Of a DNA stretch of 22,330 nt, positions 16,770-22,330 are shown piece by piece. Origin of the DNA: an uncultured Collinsella sp. (GTDB lineage Bacteria > Actinomycetota > Coriobacteriia > Coriobacteriales > Coriobacteriaceae); NCBI GenBank assembly GCA_900542305.1, contig UQMU01000034.1, forward strand, positions 1 through 22,330. Reading direction: 5' to 3'. How positions within the stretch are numbered: position 1 is the first letter of the stretch; each line of letters begins with the position of its first letter. A model generated the notes under the pieces. That model did no database searches and was not told the origin of the DNA. It was given only the letters and a program-made list of their open reading frames with translations. The translations under genes were made by a program, and so were the position numbers.

Positions 16770-17159
16770 ATGGCCCTACGTGAATCCGGAGAAGACTATC
16801 TCGAATCGATCTACGTTCTGTCGGAACGTCAGGGCATCGTGCGCTCGATTGACGTTGCGGAGTACCTCGGCGTAACTAAGGCGAGCGTTTCCAAGGCCAT
16901 GGCGACGTTGGAAAGCAACGGCTATGTCGAAATGGGCAAACGAGATGTTCATCTGACAAAGCGGGGGCTGGAGGTCGCTCGTCAAATGTGGGAGCGTCAC
17001 TGCTTTTTCGTGGGGCTGCTAGAGGACGCGGGTGTTTCGGCTGAGGTCGCGTCGCAAGAGGGCTGCCACATGGAGCATTGCCTGAGCGAGGAAAGCTTCG
17101 AGAAGCTAAGGTCGATGCTGGGGCGGGACGAGACGACGGATTCAACCTCGGAATCCTAA
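16770..17159 (+). CDS. DtxR/MntR-family metal-dependent transcriptional regulator
   Basis: A 129-residue repressor with an N-terminal winged helix-turn-helix (about 1-65) and the metal-binding dimerisation domain; as in MntR there is no SH3-like third domain. Compared with B. subtilis MntR, Asp9 and Glu12 fit its Asp8 and Glu11, His77 its His77, and Glu102-His103 its Glu102-His103. At the place of MntR Glu99 it has Cys99, as DtxR has Cys102. The metal site is thus mixed between the Mn and Fe types and the metal cannot be stated. ATG 16770 follows GAAAGG; the open frame back to 16617 crosses the operator. No transporter target is adjacent, so it probably regulates genes elsewhere and itself. 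Confidence 0.88.
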   Translation: MALRESGEDYLESIYVLSERQGIVRSIDVAEYLGVTKASVSKAMATLESNGYVEMGKRDVHLTKRGLEVARQMWERHCFFVGLLEDAGVSAEVASQEGCHMEHCLSEESFEKLRSMLGRDETTDSTSES

Positions 17160-17417
17160 CAGGTCCTCAGTAGCGCGAACCAGCGGAAATAGGATAGAGA
17201 CTTCTAACAGAAGAGACTTTCTCCGAGTCCAAAGTAAACCTGTCGGGATGTAGCATCCTTTCAGCAGTGCTGCCCCTCCATCCCGAAGAGACGCGCCTCC
17301 CGCGCCGGAACGGCGCGGGACAGCGACCGGGATCAGTAACCCCACCAACCAAGTCCAACTCAGACAAGGAACCCCGCCAGCAAGCGATGCCCAAGAACCA
17401 CCAGCAACGTCACCGTA
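17160..17417. other. Intergenic stretch without a recognised gene
   Basis: This part of the 403-base gap between the convergent regulator and ATPase genes has AGAGACTT twice, 16 bases apart (17196-17203, 17212-17219), CGGGATG...CATCCCG and CGCGCC-GGAAC-GGCGCG hairpins, and a purine-rich minus strand. A structured RNA is possible but I match it to no known family. Confidence 0.3.
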
Positions 17418-17546
17418 GGCCGGGACTGGGCTTGGTTTTGAAAACATTCCGCAGGCCAGAATCGCCCCCGTTCGTAGCTCCGAAGGAGCAGAACGGGGGC
17501 GATTCATTGGTCGAGGACGTTTTCAAAACCAAGCCCGGTCCCGGCC
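17418..17546. repeat. 129-bp nested hairpin element
   Basis: Outer arms 17418-17445 and 17519-17546 match at 27 of 28 bases; inside, GAATCGCCCCCGTTC (17459-17473) pairs perfectly with 17491-17505; at the tip GCTCC-GAA-GGAGC (17477-17489) forms a short loop stem. The whole element folds into one long hairpin on either strand. It ends 16 bases from the ATPase stop codon, in a convergent gap, and lacks a T-tract. Confidence 0.85.
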
Positions 17547-17562
17547 GGAGGGACCACAGGCG

Positions 17563-19515
17563 CTACAGGTTCTTGACACCCATCGCGCGCATGGCGTTCA
17601 GGATGGCGATGATCGCCACGCCCACGTCGCCGAACACAGCAAGCCACATGTTAGCGATGCCCAGCGCCGCAAGCACCAGGATCAGCAGCTTAACGCCCAG
17701 CGCAAAGATGATGTTCTGCCAGACAATCGCCATGGTCTTGCGTGCCACGCGGATCGCGCGGGAAATGTTGGACGGCTTGTCGTCCATGAGCACCACGTCG
17801 GCGGCCTCAATCGCGGCGTCGGAACCCATAGCGCCCATGGCAATGCCAACATCGGCGCGCGTAAGCACGGGCGCGTCGTTGATACCGTCGCCGACAAAGG
17901 CGAGCTTGCCCTTGCCGCTTTCGGCCACGAGCAACGCCTCAACACGCTCGACCTTATCGCCCGGCAGCAGCTGCGCGTGGAACTCGTCGAGACTGAGTTG
18001 CTTGGCCACAGACGCCGCAACCTCCTCGCGGTCGCCCGTGAGCATGACGGTGCGCTTGACGCCGGCGGCGTGCAGGTCGCTGATCGTCTGCTCGGCATCG
18101 GCCTTGACGGTGTCGGCAATTACAATGTGGCCGGCATAGATGCCATCGACCAGCACGTGAAGGATCGTACCGACGACCTCGCAATCGGGTGCTTCGACTC
18201 CGGTCGCGGCGAGCATTTTTGCGTTGCCAACGACGACGTGCTTGCCGTCGATGGTTGCCGTCACGCCATGGCCCGCGTCGTTGGTGGAGTCGCTTACGCG
18301 CTTGGGGTCGACCTCGCCATGGTAGGCGGCGCGCACGGACTGCGCGATGGGGTGATCGGAGAACGACTCCGCAAGGGCTGCGACCTCGAGCAACGACTGC
18401 TCGGTATAGCCAGACTCGGGGTGCACCGCCACGACCGAAAACGTGCCGTTGGTGAGCGTGCCGGTCTTGTCGAAGACGACGGTGTCCACGTCGGCGAGCG
18501 TTTCGAGGTAGTTAGAACCCTTGATGAGAACGCCTAGCTTGGATGCGCCGCCGATGCCGCCAAAGAAGCTGAGCGGCACGCTGATCACGAGCGCGCACGG
18601 GCAGCTGACGACCAGGAAGGTCAGGCCGCGCAGGATCCAGTCGGACCAGGCGCCGGTGACCAAGCCGCCGCCGAGCGCGAGTACCGCGGCAGCGCCGGTG
18701 ACGGCGGGCGTGTAGACGCGGGCGAAGCGCGTGATGAAGTTCTCGGTGCGCGCCTTCTTTTCGCTGGCGTTTTCTACGAGCTCCAGGACGCGCGCGACGG
18801 TGGACTCGCCAAATGGCTTGGTGGTGCGCACGTGGATGAGACCCGTCATGTTGATGCAGCCGCTGATGATATCGTCTCCGGTTTTGGCCGGGCGTGGGAC
18901 TGACTCGCCCGTGAGCGCGGCGGTATCGAGCTGTGTCTCGCCTTCGACGATGACGCCGTCGATAGGCACGCGCTCGCCGGGCTTGACCACGATCACGGTG
19001 CCGACGGCGATGTCATCGGGAAAGACCTGCTCGAGCGTGCCGTCGGCTTGCTCGACGTTGGCGTAGTCGGGCGCGATGTCCATCATGGCGCTGATCGACT
19101 TGCGGCTCTTACCCACGGCGTATGCTTGGAACAGCTCGCCGACCTGGTAGAACAGCATGACGGCGGCACCTTCGGCCATGTGCGGGTCGGTGTCGGGGAA
19201 GAGCACCATGGCAAACGCGCCGATGGTCGCGACGGCCATGAGGAAGCTCTCGTCGAACGCCTTGCCGCGGCGGATGTTGCTGAACGCCTTCTGGAGTACG
19301 TCGTAGCCGGCAATTAGGAACGGCACCAGGAACAGCACGAAGCTGGCGTAGACGTCACCCGGGGTGCCGAATGTGGCGGTAAGGGTACCGAGCTCGTCTA
19401 GGGCGTACACCACCGAAAAAATGCCTAGCGCTACCAGGATACGGTTGCGCTTATGCTCAAGGGACTCTTTCTTCTTGCGCTTCTTCTTTTTCTTTTTGGG
19501 ATCGGCAGCCGCCAT
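17563..19515 (-). CDS. P1B-type zinc/cadmium/lead-exporting ATPase
   Basis: A 650-residue heavy-metal pump. P-type signatures: TGES (202-205), SCPCALVIS with the metal Cys305 and Cys307, DKTGT (Asp349), HP (388-389), and GDGINDAP (542-549). The last two helices carry Asn601-x7-Lys609 and Asp630-x-Gly632, the pattern of the P1B-2 (Zn/Cd/Pb) class rather than copper pumps. There is no N-terminal metal-binding domain: the N terminus is a short lysine-rich tail (PKKKKKKRKKK, residues 6-16), and a separate HMA protein is encoded upstream. ATG 19515 follows GGGAGG. It is the last gene of the minus-strand arsR operon; a hairpin and an operator copy lie between it and the HMA gene. Confidence 0.94.
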   Translation of the reverse strand: MAAADPKKKKKKRKKKESLEHKRNRILVALGIFSVVYALDELGTLTATFGTPGDVYASFVLFLVPFLIAGYDVLQKAFSNIRRGKAFDESFLMAVATIGAFAMVLFPDTDPHMAEGAAVMLFYQVGELFQAYAVGKSRKSISAMMDIAPDYANVEQADGTLEQVFPDDIAVGTVIVVKPGERVPIDGVIVEGETQLDTAALTGESVPRPAKTGDDIISGCINMTGLIHVRTTKPFGESTVARVLELVENASEKKARTENFITRFARVYTPAVTGAAAVLALGGGLVTGAWSDWILRGLTFLVVSCPCALVISVPLSFFGGIGGASKLGVLIKGSNYLETLADVDTVVFDKTGTLTNGTFSVVAVHPESGYTEQSLLEVAALAESFSDHPIAQSVRAAYHGEVDPKRVSDSTNDAGHGVTATIDGKHVVVGNAKMLAATGVEAPDCEVVGTILHVLVDGIYAGHIVIADTVKADAEQTISDLHAAGVKRTVMLTGDREEVAASVAKQLSLDEFHAQLLPGDKVERVEALLVAESGKGKLAFVGDGINDAPVLTRADVGIAMGAMGSDAAIEAADVVLMDDKPSNISRAIRVARKTMAIVWQNIIFALGVKLLILVLAALGIANMWLAVFGDVGVAIIAILNAMRAMGVKNL

Positions 19516-19531
19516 GATTCAAACCTCCCAT

Positions 19532-19560
19532 TTGAATGTATGAACACTCGCTCATATAAT
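19532..19560 (+). promoter_or_regulatory. Metal-sensor operator O1 overlapping a plus-strand promoter
   Basis: TATGAAC-ACTC-GCTCATA (19539-19556) matches the two operators upstream of arsR. On the plus strand TTGAAT (19532-19537), a 17-base spacer and a perfect TATAAT (19555-19560) form a strong-looking promoter pointing away from the ATPase gene and antisense to the HMA gene. The operator fills its spacer, just as at the arsR promoter. Confidence 0.65.
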
Positions 19561-19570
19561 TTCGCGAGCA

Positions 19571-19593
19571 AAGGCCGCAGCAAGCGCGGCCTT
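19571..19593. other. Hairpin between ATPase and HMA genes
   Basis: AAGGCCGC (19571-19578) pairs perfectly with GCGGCCTT (19586-19593) around a 7-base loop. On the minus strand only TTTG follows, so it is at best a weak terminator or an attenuator/processing site lowering ATPase expression relative to the upstream genes; on the plus strand it would lie at the very start of any RNA from the O1 promoter. Confidence 0.5.
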
Positions 19594-19614
19594 GTGGGTC
19601 AGCGTAAACCTGGG

Positions 19615-19833
19615 CTAGAGAATGATCTCGCAGTCCGGCTCGGCGTCGGCGGTAAACTCCACGACGCGATCGAGGACCTCATCGAACTCGGCGTCGTCGG
19701 CTTCGAGCGTCAACTTCTGGGTCATAAAGTTGACCGAAACGGACTTGACGCCCTCGAGCTTGGCCAGCTCGTCCTGAAGCTCGCGCGCACAGTTGGCGCA
19801 GTCGATCTCGTCGAGTTTAAACTGCTTTTTCAT
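19615..19833 (-). CDS. Heavy-metal-associated (HMA) domain protein, metal chaperone
   Basis: A 72-residue single HMA domain (ferredoxin-like fold). The metal loop is DCANCARELQ with the CxxC pair, the two cysteines binding a soft metal ion; Asp just before the first Cys is common in Zn/Cd-type HMA domains. It probably replaces the N-terminal metal-binding domain missing from the adjacent ATPase, handing it metal in the cytoplasm. The start at ATG 19833 is fixed by AAAGGA upstream; the frame extends to 19878 without a ribosome binding site. It lies 63 bases after arsR and 99 bases before the ATPase gene on the minus strand. Confidence 0.9.
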   Translation of the reverse strand: MKKQFKLDEIDCANCARELQDELAKLEGVKSVSVNFMTQKLTLEADDAEFDEVLDRVVEFTADAEPDCEIIL

Positions 19834-19896
19834 GGTGGGTTCCTTTCCCCGTTTTTGCGGCTTGGGTGCAGGCCGCACTGGTACCGTGGTTGGTTG

Positions 19897-20262
19897 CTAT
19901 TCGCAGATATGGCTCATGCCCTGGTTGAGCATGGTGTAGACGTGGTCGTCGGCGAGCGAGTATAGGATATTGCGCCCGTCGCGCCGGAAGTTAACCAGGT
20001 GCGACTGCTTGAGTGTGCGCAGCTGGTGCGACACCGCGGACTGCGAGGTTTCGGTCGCTTCGGCGATGTCCGCCACGCAGAGCTCGCGGCCCATGAGGGC
20101 ATAGAGGATCTTGATGCGCGTGGTGTCGCTGAAGACCTTGAACAGGTCGGCGAGGTCGTAGAGAAGCTCCTCGTCGGGAAGGTCCTCGGGCGAGCAGGTG
20201 GTGGGAATCGCGGGTTCGGTGGCCTCGATGTCGGGTTTCGTTTCATCAACGCGGATGCTCAT
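19897..20262 (-). CDS. ArsR/SmtB-family zinc-type metal sensor repressor
   Basis: A 121-residue winged-helix repressor that leaves DNA when it binds metal. The DNA-reading helix is in TSQSAVSHQLRTLKQSHLV (about 72-90). The C-terminal alpha5 site is complete: Asp105-x-His107-x10-His118-x2-Glu121, the SmtB-type zinc site, with Glu121 the last residue. In alpha3 the sequence ELCVADIA keeps only one cysteine of the CadC-type ELCVCDL motif, so sensing of Zn through alpha5 is favoured over Cd/Pb. ATG 20262 follows AAAGGA. It is the first gene of the operon with the HMA protein and the ATPase, read from the promoter at 20309-20336, which it should repress. Confidence 0.93.
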   Translation of the reverse strand: MSIRVDETKPDIEATEPAIPTTCSPEDLPDEELLYDLADLFKVFSDTTRIKILYALMGRELCVADIAEATETSQSAVSHQLRTLKQSHLVNFRRDGRNILYSLADDHVYTMLNQGMSHICE

Positions 20263-20275
20263 TGCAATATCCTTT

Positions 20276-20332
20276 CATATGAACATGCGCTCATATAATT
20301 TACTTCCGATTATATGAGCGCACGTTCATATG
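20276..20332. promoter_or_regulatory. Symmetrical operator pair O2/O3
   Basis: O2 (TATGAAC-ATGC-GCTCATA, 20278-20295) and O3 (TATGAGC-GCAC-GTTCATA, 20313-20330) are each imperfect palindromes. Together they form a larger inverted repeat of 24-base arms (20276-20299 and 20309-20332) matching at 23 of 24 positions with a 9-base centre. The half sites resemble SmtB/CzrA/ZiaR-type operators. Confidence 0.85.
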
Positions 20333-20336
20333 TCAA
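20309..20336 (-). promoter_or_regulatory. Consensus promoter of the arsR-HMA-ATPase operon
   Basis: On the minus strand a perfect TTGACA (20331-20336) and a perfect TATAAT (20309-20314) are separated by 16 bases, and operator O3 fills the spacer, so bound repressor would block RNA polymerase. The start of transcription would be about 40 bases before the arsR start codon, with O2 just downstream. Confidence 0.88.
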
Positions 20337-20411
20337 TACAATTTGCGATAATTTCGATGACTGCTTGCCGCCTCTGCGATTTTCTGCGGGTTGGGAGACA
20401 TCGACGCAATG

Positions 20412-20440
20412 CTCGCCAACATATTTCGAGATGTTCGGCC
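20412..20440 (+). repeat. 29-bp repeat, copy R1
   Basis: The copy ends in TTCGAGATGTTCGGCC. It matches R3 (22072-22100) at 24 of 29 bases in the same orientation and the complements of R2 and R4. Read in one frame the family encodes PT(F/Y)FE(L/M)FGQ-like peptides. Confidence 0.65.
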
Positions 20441-20603
20441 AGCATGCTAAGAAAGCCACCTTGAGAAGCATTAGAACTGTTCATATTTGTACTTTATCGT
20501 GTTAAATACCGCGAGAATCAGTTCTTCCTCTACGGGAGTTCCTGCAGAATCAGTTTTATCTAAAGTTATATTGAGCATTGCTGCAGCCAATCTGGCACAT
20601 CGG

Positions 20604-20632
20604 TGGCCGAATAAGTCGAAAAATGTAGGTGG
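20604..20632 (-). repeat. 29-bp repeat, copy R2
   Basis: Inverted relative to R1. On the plus strand it reads TGGCCGAATAAGTCG then AAAAATGTAGGTGG and matches R4 (22233-22261) at 27 of 29 bases. R1 and R2 form an inverted pair spanning about 220 bases. Confidence 0.7.
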
Positions 20633-20651
20633 ACATCCGCAGAGATCGTCT

Positions 20652-21860
20652 TTAGAAGAGCGAATTCTCAATTAGATCAATAATCGTGTCGTCTTCCGTG
20701 CGGTTTTCATCGATTTTTGCGAACATGTCGCATTCCCAAGGTCCATTGATTTCCTCAGCAAGGGCCCCGACGTGTTGCATGTCATCGGGTTCTGGCACAT
20801 CGTTGATGCTCGGGTCATCAGCTTGCGGATATTGGCTTGCAATTTCGCGCTTGGCGGCCTCTTCTTCTTTGAGCGTCTCCAGGACGCGGCGACCGTATTC
20901 GAAGTAGCGCCGCAAGACAAATTGACGAAGAGTTTCTTGCAGGATGGCGAAGTTATCCGGGAGTCGACCGGGCCATATCTTCTCGCGAATGCGAATCGCT
21001 TCCATGACCCGCCTAAAAGCGGACTGCTTGAAAAATGAATGACGACTAACTGTGATAACGGCATACCCCATGTTTCGCAGCGTGTTTCGGCGTTCCTCGT
21101 CAATTGATTGCTGTTCGGGCTCGTCGTGGTAAAAGCCGTTGTATTCGATATCGGTCATCGAATTTTCGAGCAGCGCGTCGAGGTAGAAAACCGTCCGTCG
21201 CGTTAGGGCGGCGTATCTTTTGGGGACTGGGATCGGATAGTCCGTTTTGATAGCGCGTATGGCTAAGCCACCCATTGACTTGGGCATTGTCAGCATCATG
21301 ACAAACGCCGTTTCGAGTGGGGAGCGACAGCCTTCGCGTACATAAGAAAGTGCCTTAAGTGCTTTATTAGATCCACGATACCCCGATGCCTCTGAAAAGA
21401 AGGCTCTGAGCTCTTCAACGCTGGTTAGGGCTGGGCGCTCGCGATATTGAGTTTCGTCGGACGTTCCAAGCGCGTAGGAGCCGCAGATTTCAAAGTAATA
21501 CTCAACGAGCTCCGAAAGGTTGAAGTCGGCTGCTGCTTCTAACGCGCACAGCTTGATATCGACGATGTAGACGTTCGGCTCGAGTTCTAGGTAGCTTTCT
21601 GCATCAAACGTATAGCGCGTGCAGTGGCAGATGCAGCCCTTGCAGTGCCTTTTGGCATTATTGGAAAACATCAGCACATGGATACGTTCAGAATCGACAT
21701 TCTTTCTGTTGAGCCATGCTCGTGCCGCTTCCAGGTCGGACGTGGTCGGCGCAGACACCCTGATCTTTTCCATAGGTATGGGACCGGTCGCGTAGCTTGC
21801 GAGCGAGTTGGCTGTTTGGTATACAGCGCGTGCCGTGGTATGTGACAGAATGATTCCCAT
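20652..21860 (-). CDS. Probable PD-(D/E)XK (DUF559/Vsr-like) endonuclease-fold protein
   Basis: A 402-residue protein that I recognise only by outline. After the opening MGIILSHTTA there is a cysteine cluster (Cys73, Cys76, Cys78, Cys80), an AbiEi-like stretch (VDIKLCALEAAADFNLSELV, about 100-119), then SPLETAFVMMLTMP and a core reading YLDALLE...DIEYNGFYH...IDEERRNTLRNMGYAVITVS (Asp228, Glu239, His245, Asp254, Arg257). This resembles solitary DUF559/very-short-patch-repair-like nuclease folds. The C terminus is an acidic tail. The frame is open to ATG 22082 (476 residues), but that extension is low-complexity and starts inside repeat R3, so ATG 21860 (or 21890) is preferred; none has a good ribosome binding site. 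The gene has lower GC than the metal operon next to it and no visible partner. Function is unproven. Confidence 0.6.
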   Translation of the reverse strand: MGIILSHTTARAVYQTANSLASYATGPIPMEKIRVSAPTTSDLEAARAWLNRKNVDSERIHVLMFSNNAKRHCKGCICHCTRYTFDAESYLELEPNVYIVDIKLCALEAAADFNLSELVEYYFEICGSYALGTSDETQYRERPALTSVEELRAFFSEASGYRGSNKALKALSYVREGCRSPLETAFVMMLTMPKSMGGLAIRAIKTDYPIPVPKRYAALTRRTVFYLDALLENSMTDIEYNGFYHDEPEQQSIDEERRNTLRNMGYAVITVSRHSFFKQSAFRRVMEAIRIREKIWPGRLPDNFAILQETLRQFVLRRYFEYGRRVLETLKEEEAAKREIASQYPQADDPSINDVPEPDDMQHVGALAEEINGPWECDMFAKIDENRTEDDTIIDLIENSLF

Positions 21861-22071
21861 ACGCGCATGATGGCATAGCGGACGCCGCATACGCCCGAAA
21901 CTTCGGGCAACGGTATTGGGGCGCGGCTTATCTTCTGCGAACGGTGGGTTTTTGAGCTGTCGTATTGAGGGAGCAGCTTTGGCTGGGGAGGTTTCTGCCG
22001 GCTGCCCCTTTTTGATGAACTTTAGTTGCGGATTCGTAGCTTCTAAGCGTTTTTGCCGACCGCTCAGATGC

Positions 22072-22100
22072 CTCACCAACATAATTTGAGTTATTCGGCC
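22072..22100 (+). repeat. 29-bp repeat, copy R3
   Basis: The copy ends in TTTGAGTTATTCGGCC and matches R1 at 24 of 29 bases. It overlaps the furthest upstream possible start of the endonuclease-like gene, arguing that this start is not used. Confidence 0.6.
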
Positions 22101-22232
22101 TTATCCTATACAAATGGTGCGATCGCAACGTCCTATTCGAATTGATTCAGGTAGATTTATGGGGCTTGGTTGCGAAATTAAGGCGATTTTAGCTTCGATT
22201 GCGGTTCAAGGGGCCTTGACTAGTGGTTCAGC
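22101..22232. other. Low-GC spacer between R3 and R4
   Basis: No gene is seen. On the minus strand this is the region where a promoter for the endonuclease-like gene should lie (TATAGGAT near 22104-22111), but no proper -35 partner is found. Confidence 0.3.
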
Positions 22233-22261
22233 TGGCCGAACAACTCGAAAAATGTAGGTGG
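22233..22261 (-). repeat. 29-bp repeat, copy R4
   Basis: Inverted relative to R3, it forms with it a pair spanning about 190 bases. The minus strand reads PPTFFELFGQLNH and then a stop codon. R2 and R4 are both followed by CGCAGAGAT a little further on. Confidence 0.7.
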
Positions 22262-22298
22262 GCCAACCTGCCGACGGTAGCGCGCAGAGATGTGGTGT

Positions 22299-22330
22299 AA
22301 GAGGCGGGGCATGCCCCGCCTCTTCTCTTT
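22299..22330. terminator. Strong bidirectional terminator hairpin at the window end
   Basis: AAGAGGCGGGGC (22299-22310) and GCCCCGCCTCTT (22313-22324) are perfect 12-bp inverted copies around AT, followed by CTCTTT. It probably ends a gene beyond the window on the minus strand or a plus-strand transcript; no gene for it is visible here. Confidence 0.75.

Larger units (their letters stand above)
20337..20651. other. Low-GC intergenic stretch
   Basis: No gene is supported here. The stretch holds repeat copies R1 (20412-20440, plus) and R2 (20604-20632, minus). A 66-codon minus-strand frame (20471-20671) overlaps the next gene, reads through R2 and lacks a ribosome binding site; it is probably chance or remnant. 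Confidence 0.4.

Noticed and set aside
17160..17417. Possible riboswitch, SRP RNA or tmRNA in the gap after the DtxR-like gene
   Set aside because: Hairpins are present, but none of the conserved core sequences of the RNA families I know could be found on either strand.
17267..18139. Plus-strand 290-codon frame over the large hairpin and ATPase end
   Set aside because: Ser/Ala/Pro-rich shadow of the ATPase gene, running through the nested hairpin.
19453..19965. Plus-strand 170-codon frame downstream of the O1 promoter
   Set aside because: It is antisense to the HMA gene, has no family signature, and its start lies before the promoter; only the promoter itself is worth testing.
20471..20671. 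66-codon minus-strand frame
   Set aside because: Overlaps the end of the next gene, crosses repeat R2 and lacks a ribosome binding site. The C-terminal half looks protein-like, so a remnant is possible.

Overview
The window is a high-GC bacterial chromosome segment. Gene content, codon use and the Tat/lipoprotein PstS fit an anaerobic gut actinobacterium of the class Coriobacteriia, most likely Collinsella or a close relative. That placement is inference from gene families and style; there is no rRNA or other marker here to prove it.

Layout, left to right. (1) 161-2271, plus strand: tRNA-guanine transglycosylase (tgt) and a LOG-family phosphoribohydrolase-like protein. (2) 2303-2997: a RelB/DinJ-YafQ type II toxin-antitoxin pair behind a perfect 14-bp-arm palindrome. 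(3) 3010-6644: a lower-GC block bounded by two nearly identical ~70-bp hairpin elements in the same orientation. It holds a 994-residue primase-like/SF2 helicase/PLD-like protein of the TOTE conflict-system type (minus strand) and a 208-bp sequence with 25-bp terminal inverted repeats. (4) 6657-9828: degV (minus), then on the plus strand a HAD phosphatase and an M20 dipeptidase. (5) 10122-13782: phosphate transporter operon pstS-pstC-pstA-pstB without phoU, preceded by a third hairpin element and a structured leader, followed by a clear terminator. (6) 13946-16582: an ABC-F ATPase and a Cof-type HAD phosphatase, probably one transcript. (7) 16770-17159: a short DtxR/MntR-family regulator with a 13-bp-arm inverted repeat upstream. 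(8) 17418-17546: a 129-bp nested hairpin. (9) 17563-20262, minus strand: zinc/cadmium resistance operon arsR - HMA metal chaperone - P1B-2 ATPase, with three copies of one operator sequence. (10) 20337-22330: a second low-GC stretch with one probable PD-(D/E)XK-like gene (minus) lying between two inverted pairs of a 29-bp repeat, ending at a strong terminator hairpin.

How the genes work together: the Pst operon imports phosphate; the arsR-HMA-ATPase operon senses and exports zinc-type metals; the DtxR-like protein probably controls Mn or Fe genes elsewhere. The accessory content (toxin-antitoxin, TOTE-type helicase, endonuclease-like gene) sits in the low-GC, repeat-bounded parts, as expected for exchangeable defence cargo. 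No complete new multi-gene system is evident. The most unusual material is the repeat architecture around the two defence-like genes and the symmetrical metal-sensor operators, one of which forms a promoter pointing away from the ATPase gene.
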